Source: Candidatus Peribacteria bacterium (GTDB lineage: Bacteria; Patescibacteriota; Gracilibacteria; UBA1369; GCA-2718715). Taken from it: DNA of 23,885 bases. Below, in pieces: positions 22,782-23,885 of the stretch. Made by a program: the position numbers and the translations under genes. The DNA is taken from positions 1 to 23,885 of the forward strand of contig CALQZM010000005.1 of assembly GCA_943349385.1 (NCBI GenBank), given 5' to 3'. Each line of letters starts with the position of its first letter. The stretch's first letter is position 1. Under the pieces are notes generated by a model, which was not told the DNA's origin, did no database searches, and saw only the letters and a list, made by a program, of their open reading frames with translations.

Positions 22782-22811
22782 TAGTGGTTTTTATTCAAAC
22801 TACTATTATTT
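22776..22811. terminator. Bidirectional terminator between YibE/F and nitroreductase genes
   Basis: AATAGTGGTTT pairs with AAACTACTATT (one G-T pair) around a 6-nt loop. Leftward the stem is followed by ATTTTTTG, a good U-run for the nitroreductase gene. Rightward the U-run is broken. Confidence 0.75.
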
Positions 22812-22825
22812 AGAGTGAGCAATGT

Positions 22826-23440
22826 TTATAGTTGGGTAAAAAGTTCTTGTTCCGGGAATCTTACTTTAGGACGATGCGGCATATCTTTTTTGTATCCAAT
22901 AGCAAGTATAACTGTTGAGTCTTCAGTGTCTTGTAAATTCAATATTTTATTGATTTCAGTATTTATAAATCCTTCAAGTGGGCATGAATCGATTTGTAGT
23001 TCCGCACAAGCTGCAAGTGCAAATCCTAAAGCTATATAGACTTGTTTTTTAGCCCAATTATGTGCTTGTTCTTTAGTTAGTTTTCCTAAGGATCTTGTCA
23101 TCATGTTTTTATATTCTTGTAATTTTTCTTTTTCTTCTGGATTTCCGTCTGAGGTTAATTCTATGTATTCTTCAATTCGTTCAAGGGTGTTATTTTTTGA
23201 TGTAAAAATAATTAAGTGACTGGCTTCTTCTAGTTGTGGTTGATTATATCCTGCTGCTCTAATTTGAGTTTTTAATTCAGGTTTGTTGACTACGTAAGCA
23301 TGGAACGGTTGTAACCCAAATGATGTAGGTGCAAATCTAATCGCCTCTAAAACTTGATGTAAATGGTCGTTGGATACTTGCATATTTGAATCAAAGTGTT
23401 GTTCAGCGTATCTCCAAGTTAGGTTACTTAAAAAGCTCAT
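22826..23440 (-). CDS. Nitroreductase family (FMN) oxidoreductase
   Basis: A 204-residue protein of the NfsB-like nitroreductase family, FMN-dependent NAD(P)H oxidoreductases acting as dimers. LTWRYAEQHFD (residues 7-17) with its Arg contacts FMN in relatives; FAPTSFGLQPFHAYVV (36-51) is the second FMN segment, and VYIALGFALAACAELQIDSCPLEGF (134-158) the third, with the ILAIGYKK strand near the end. The natural substrate cannot be read from sequence. It is monocistronic with its own terminator and a promoter overlapped by a 12-bp palindrome. Confidence 0.92.
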   Translation of the reverse strand: MSFLSNLTWRYAEQHFDSNMQVSNDHLHQVLEAIRFAPTSFGLQPFHAYVVNKPELKTQIRAAGYNQPQLEEASHLIIFTSKNNTLERIEEYIELTSDGNPEEKEKLQEYKNMMTRSLGKLTKEQAHNWAKKQVYIALGFALAACAELQIDSCPLEGFINTEINKILNLQDTEDSTVILAIGYKKDMPHRPKVRFPEQELFTQL

Positions 23441-23465
23441 AAATAATTTGATTAATGTTTCCAGT

Positions 23466-23493
23466 AATGTAGCAGCTAAATAGCTATTTGAAA
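23466..23493 (-). promoter_or_regulatory. Nitroreductase promoter with palindromic operator
   Basis: TTTCAA, a 16-nt spacer and TACATT on the minus strand. The spacer is largely filled by the perfect 12-bp palindrome AAATAGCTATTT (23478-23489), a good place for a dimeric repressor. Start near 23459, leader of about 18 nt, no Shine-Dalgarno. Confidence 0.45.
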
Positions 23494-23603
23494 AATTTTA
23501 CTAAAAAATATGTTGTGGAATGTAGTTTTCGTATTTTAATTTATAAAATCTGGATGATTTCAGGAATTTTAAAGAGTAAAGTTTTAATATATAAATTTGA
23601 TTT

Positions 23604-23885
23604 ATGAGAATGCATCCAACGTTGCCGGCAAAGGTTTGTAAGTCAGATATAAATCCTGTGGAATTTCGAAACGGGTACTTAATGATTTTCTGGAGTCTAA
23701 TTTTAGTAATTGCGATGGTTCCAATTATGGTAAGAACCCTCGAAAATAGCATATATGTACGATCTGAAATTCGAGCTTGGGACACTTGGGAAGACAGTAT
23801 GGGAGTTCTCGGAAATCGAAACTATTTAACCATGAAAAAAGAAGAAAAAAATGGAATGGGTTATTTTAAGTATGGAGTGGTTGAA
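23604..23885 (+). CDS. Unrecognised single-span membrane protein, N-terminal part (runs off window)
   Basis: An open frame of 94 codons from ATG at 23604 to the window edge without a stop. A 25-residue N-terminal stretch (MRMHPTLPAKVCKSDINP...) precedes one hydrophobic helix (about residues 26-46, LMIFWSLILVIAMVPIMV). A polar segment with Trp, Glu and Lys follows (RAWDTWEDSMGVLGN, then a lysine/glutamate-rich stretch). The helix lacks the G/F-x4-E of type IV pilins and no lipobox is present. An AT-rich TATAAA lies about 10 nt before the ATG, hinting at a leaderless or nearly leaderless mRNA. A minus-strand frame over the same bases (23501-23785) is less convincing. I assign no family. Confidence 0.6.
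   Translation, partial: MRMHPTLPAKVCKSDINPVEFRNGYLMIFWSLILVIAMVPIMVRTLENSIYVRSEIRAWDTWEDSMGVLGNRNYLTMKKEEKNGMGYFKYGVVE

Noticed and set aside
23501..23785. 94-codon minus-strand frame
   Set aside because: The opposite strand holds a better open frame with a clean membrane helix that continues out of the window.
1..23885. Genetic code 25 (UGA=Gly) as in Gracilibacteria
   Set aside because: Long conserved genes contain no in-frame UGA, so UGA is not used as a routine sense codon here; only its rarity as a stop is notable.
1..23885. Mobile element, prophage, CRISPR or defence island
   Set aside because: No transposase, integrase, phage, cas or restriction genes and no regularly spaced repeats were seen; gene content is housekeeping.

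Overview
This AT-rich window (roughly a third G+C) is ordinary-looking bacterial chromosome, packed tightly with housekeeping genes. I infer a member of the Candidate Phyla Radiation (Patescibacteria). The evidence is a large exported protein carrying G-x-x-W-x-x-N-x-G-W repeats typical of those phyla, a PheS with an internal four-cysteine knuckle, a divergent dihydropteroate synthase, very short intergenic gaps, and almost no Shine-Dalgarno sequences. The phylum cannot be fixed from the window alone. UGA is used as a stop at most once among 23 well-supported genes, and there are no in-frame UGA codons inside long genes, so the standard code fits.

Layout. 1-203 is the end of a SufU/IscU-like Fe-S scaffold gene (+). 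212-1685 (-) is lemA followed by a TPM-domain membrane protein. 1895-6509 (-) is pheS-pheT-queG behind a leader of about 200 nt. 6774-7165 (-) is an HU gene with a clear promoter and terminator. 7430-10291 (+) is the 953-residue exported repeat protein. 10272-16246 (-) is a long co-directional run: M16 peptidase, ndk, pabB, pabC, folP, a PTPS/QueD-family enzyme, folK and a DUF192 lipoprotein. 16582-18825 (+) is a transpeptidase (PBP2/FtsI type). 18897-19076 (-) is a ribosomal protein bL33 gene that lies opposite two longer spurious reading frames. 19131-22781 (+) holds a zinc-knuckle mini-protein, mgtE, fpg/mutM and a YibE/F-family membrane protein. 22826-23440 (-) is a nitroreductase. From 23604 (+) an unrecognised membrane-protein gene runs off the window.

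How the genes work together. The central cluster encodes the pABA branch (PabB, PabC) and the pterin end of folate synthesis (FolK, FolP), with no folB in sight. The PTPS-family protein carries the sequence Cys-Glu-x-x-His-Gly-His, the signature reported for enzymes that act both as QueD and as a FolB bypass. It sits 14 nt upstream of folK, while queG, a late queuosine gene, lies elsewhere in the window. A dual folate/queuosine role for this one enzyme is the most attractive biological hypothesis here. The promoters I can read are sigma70-like (TTGACA/TATAAT). Several place the -10 box 4-8 nt before the ATG, which implies leaderless mRNAs. I found no mobile elements, CRISPR arrays, tRNA or rRNA genes.
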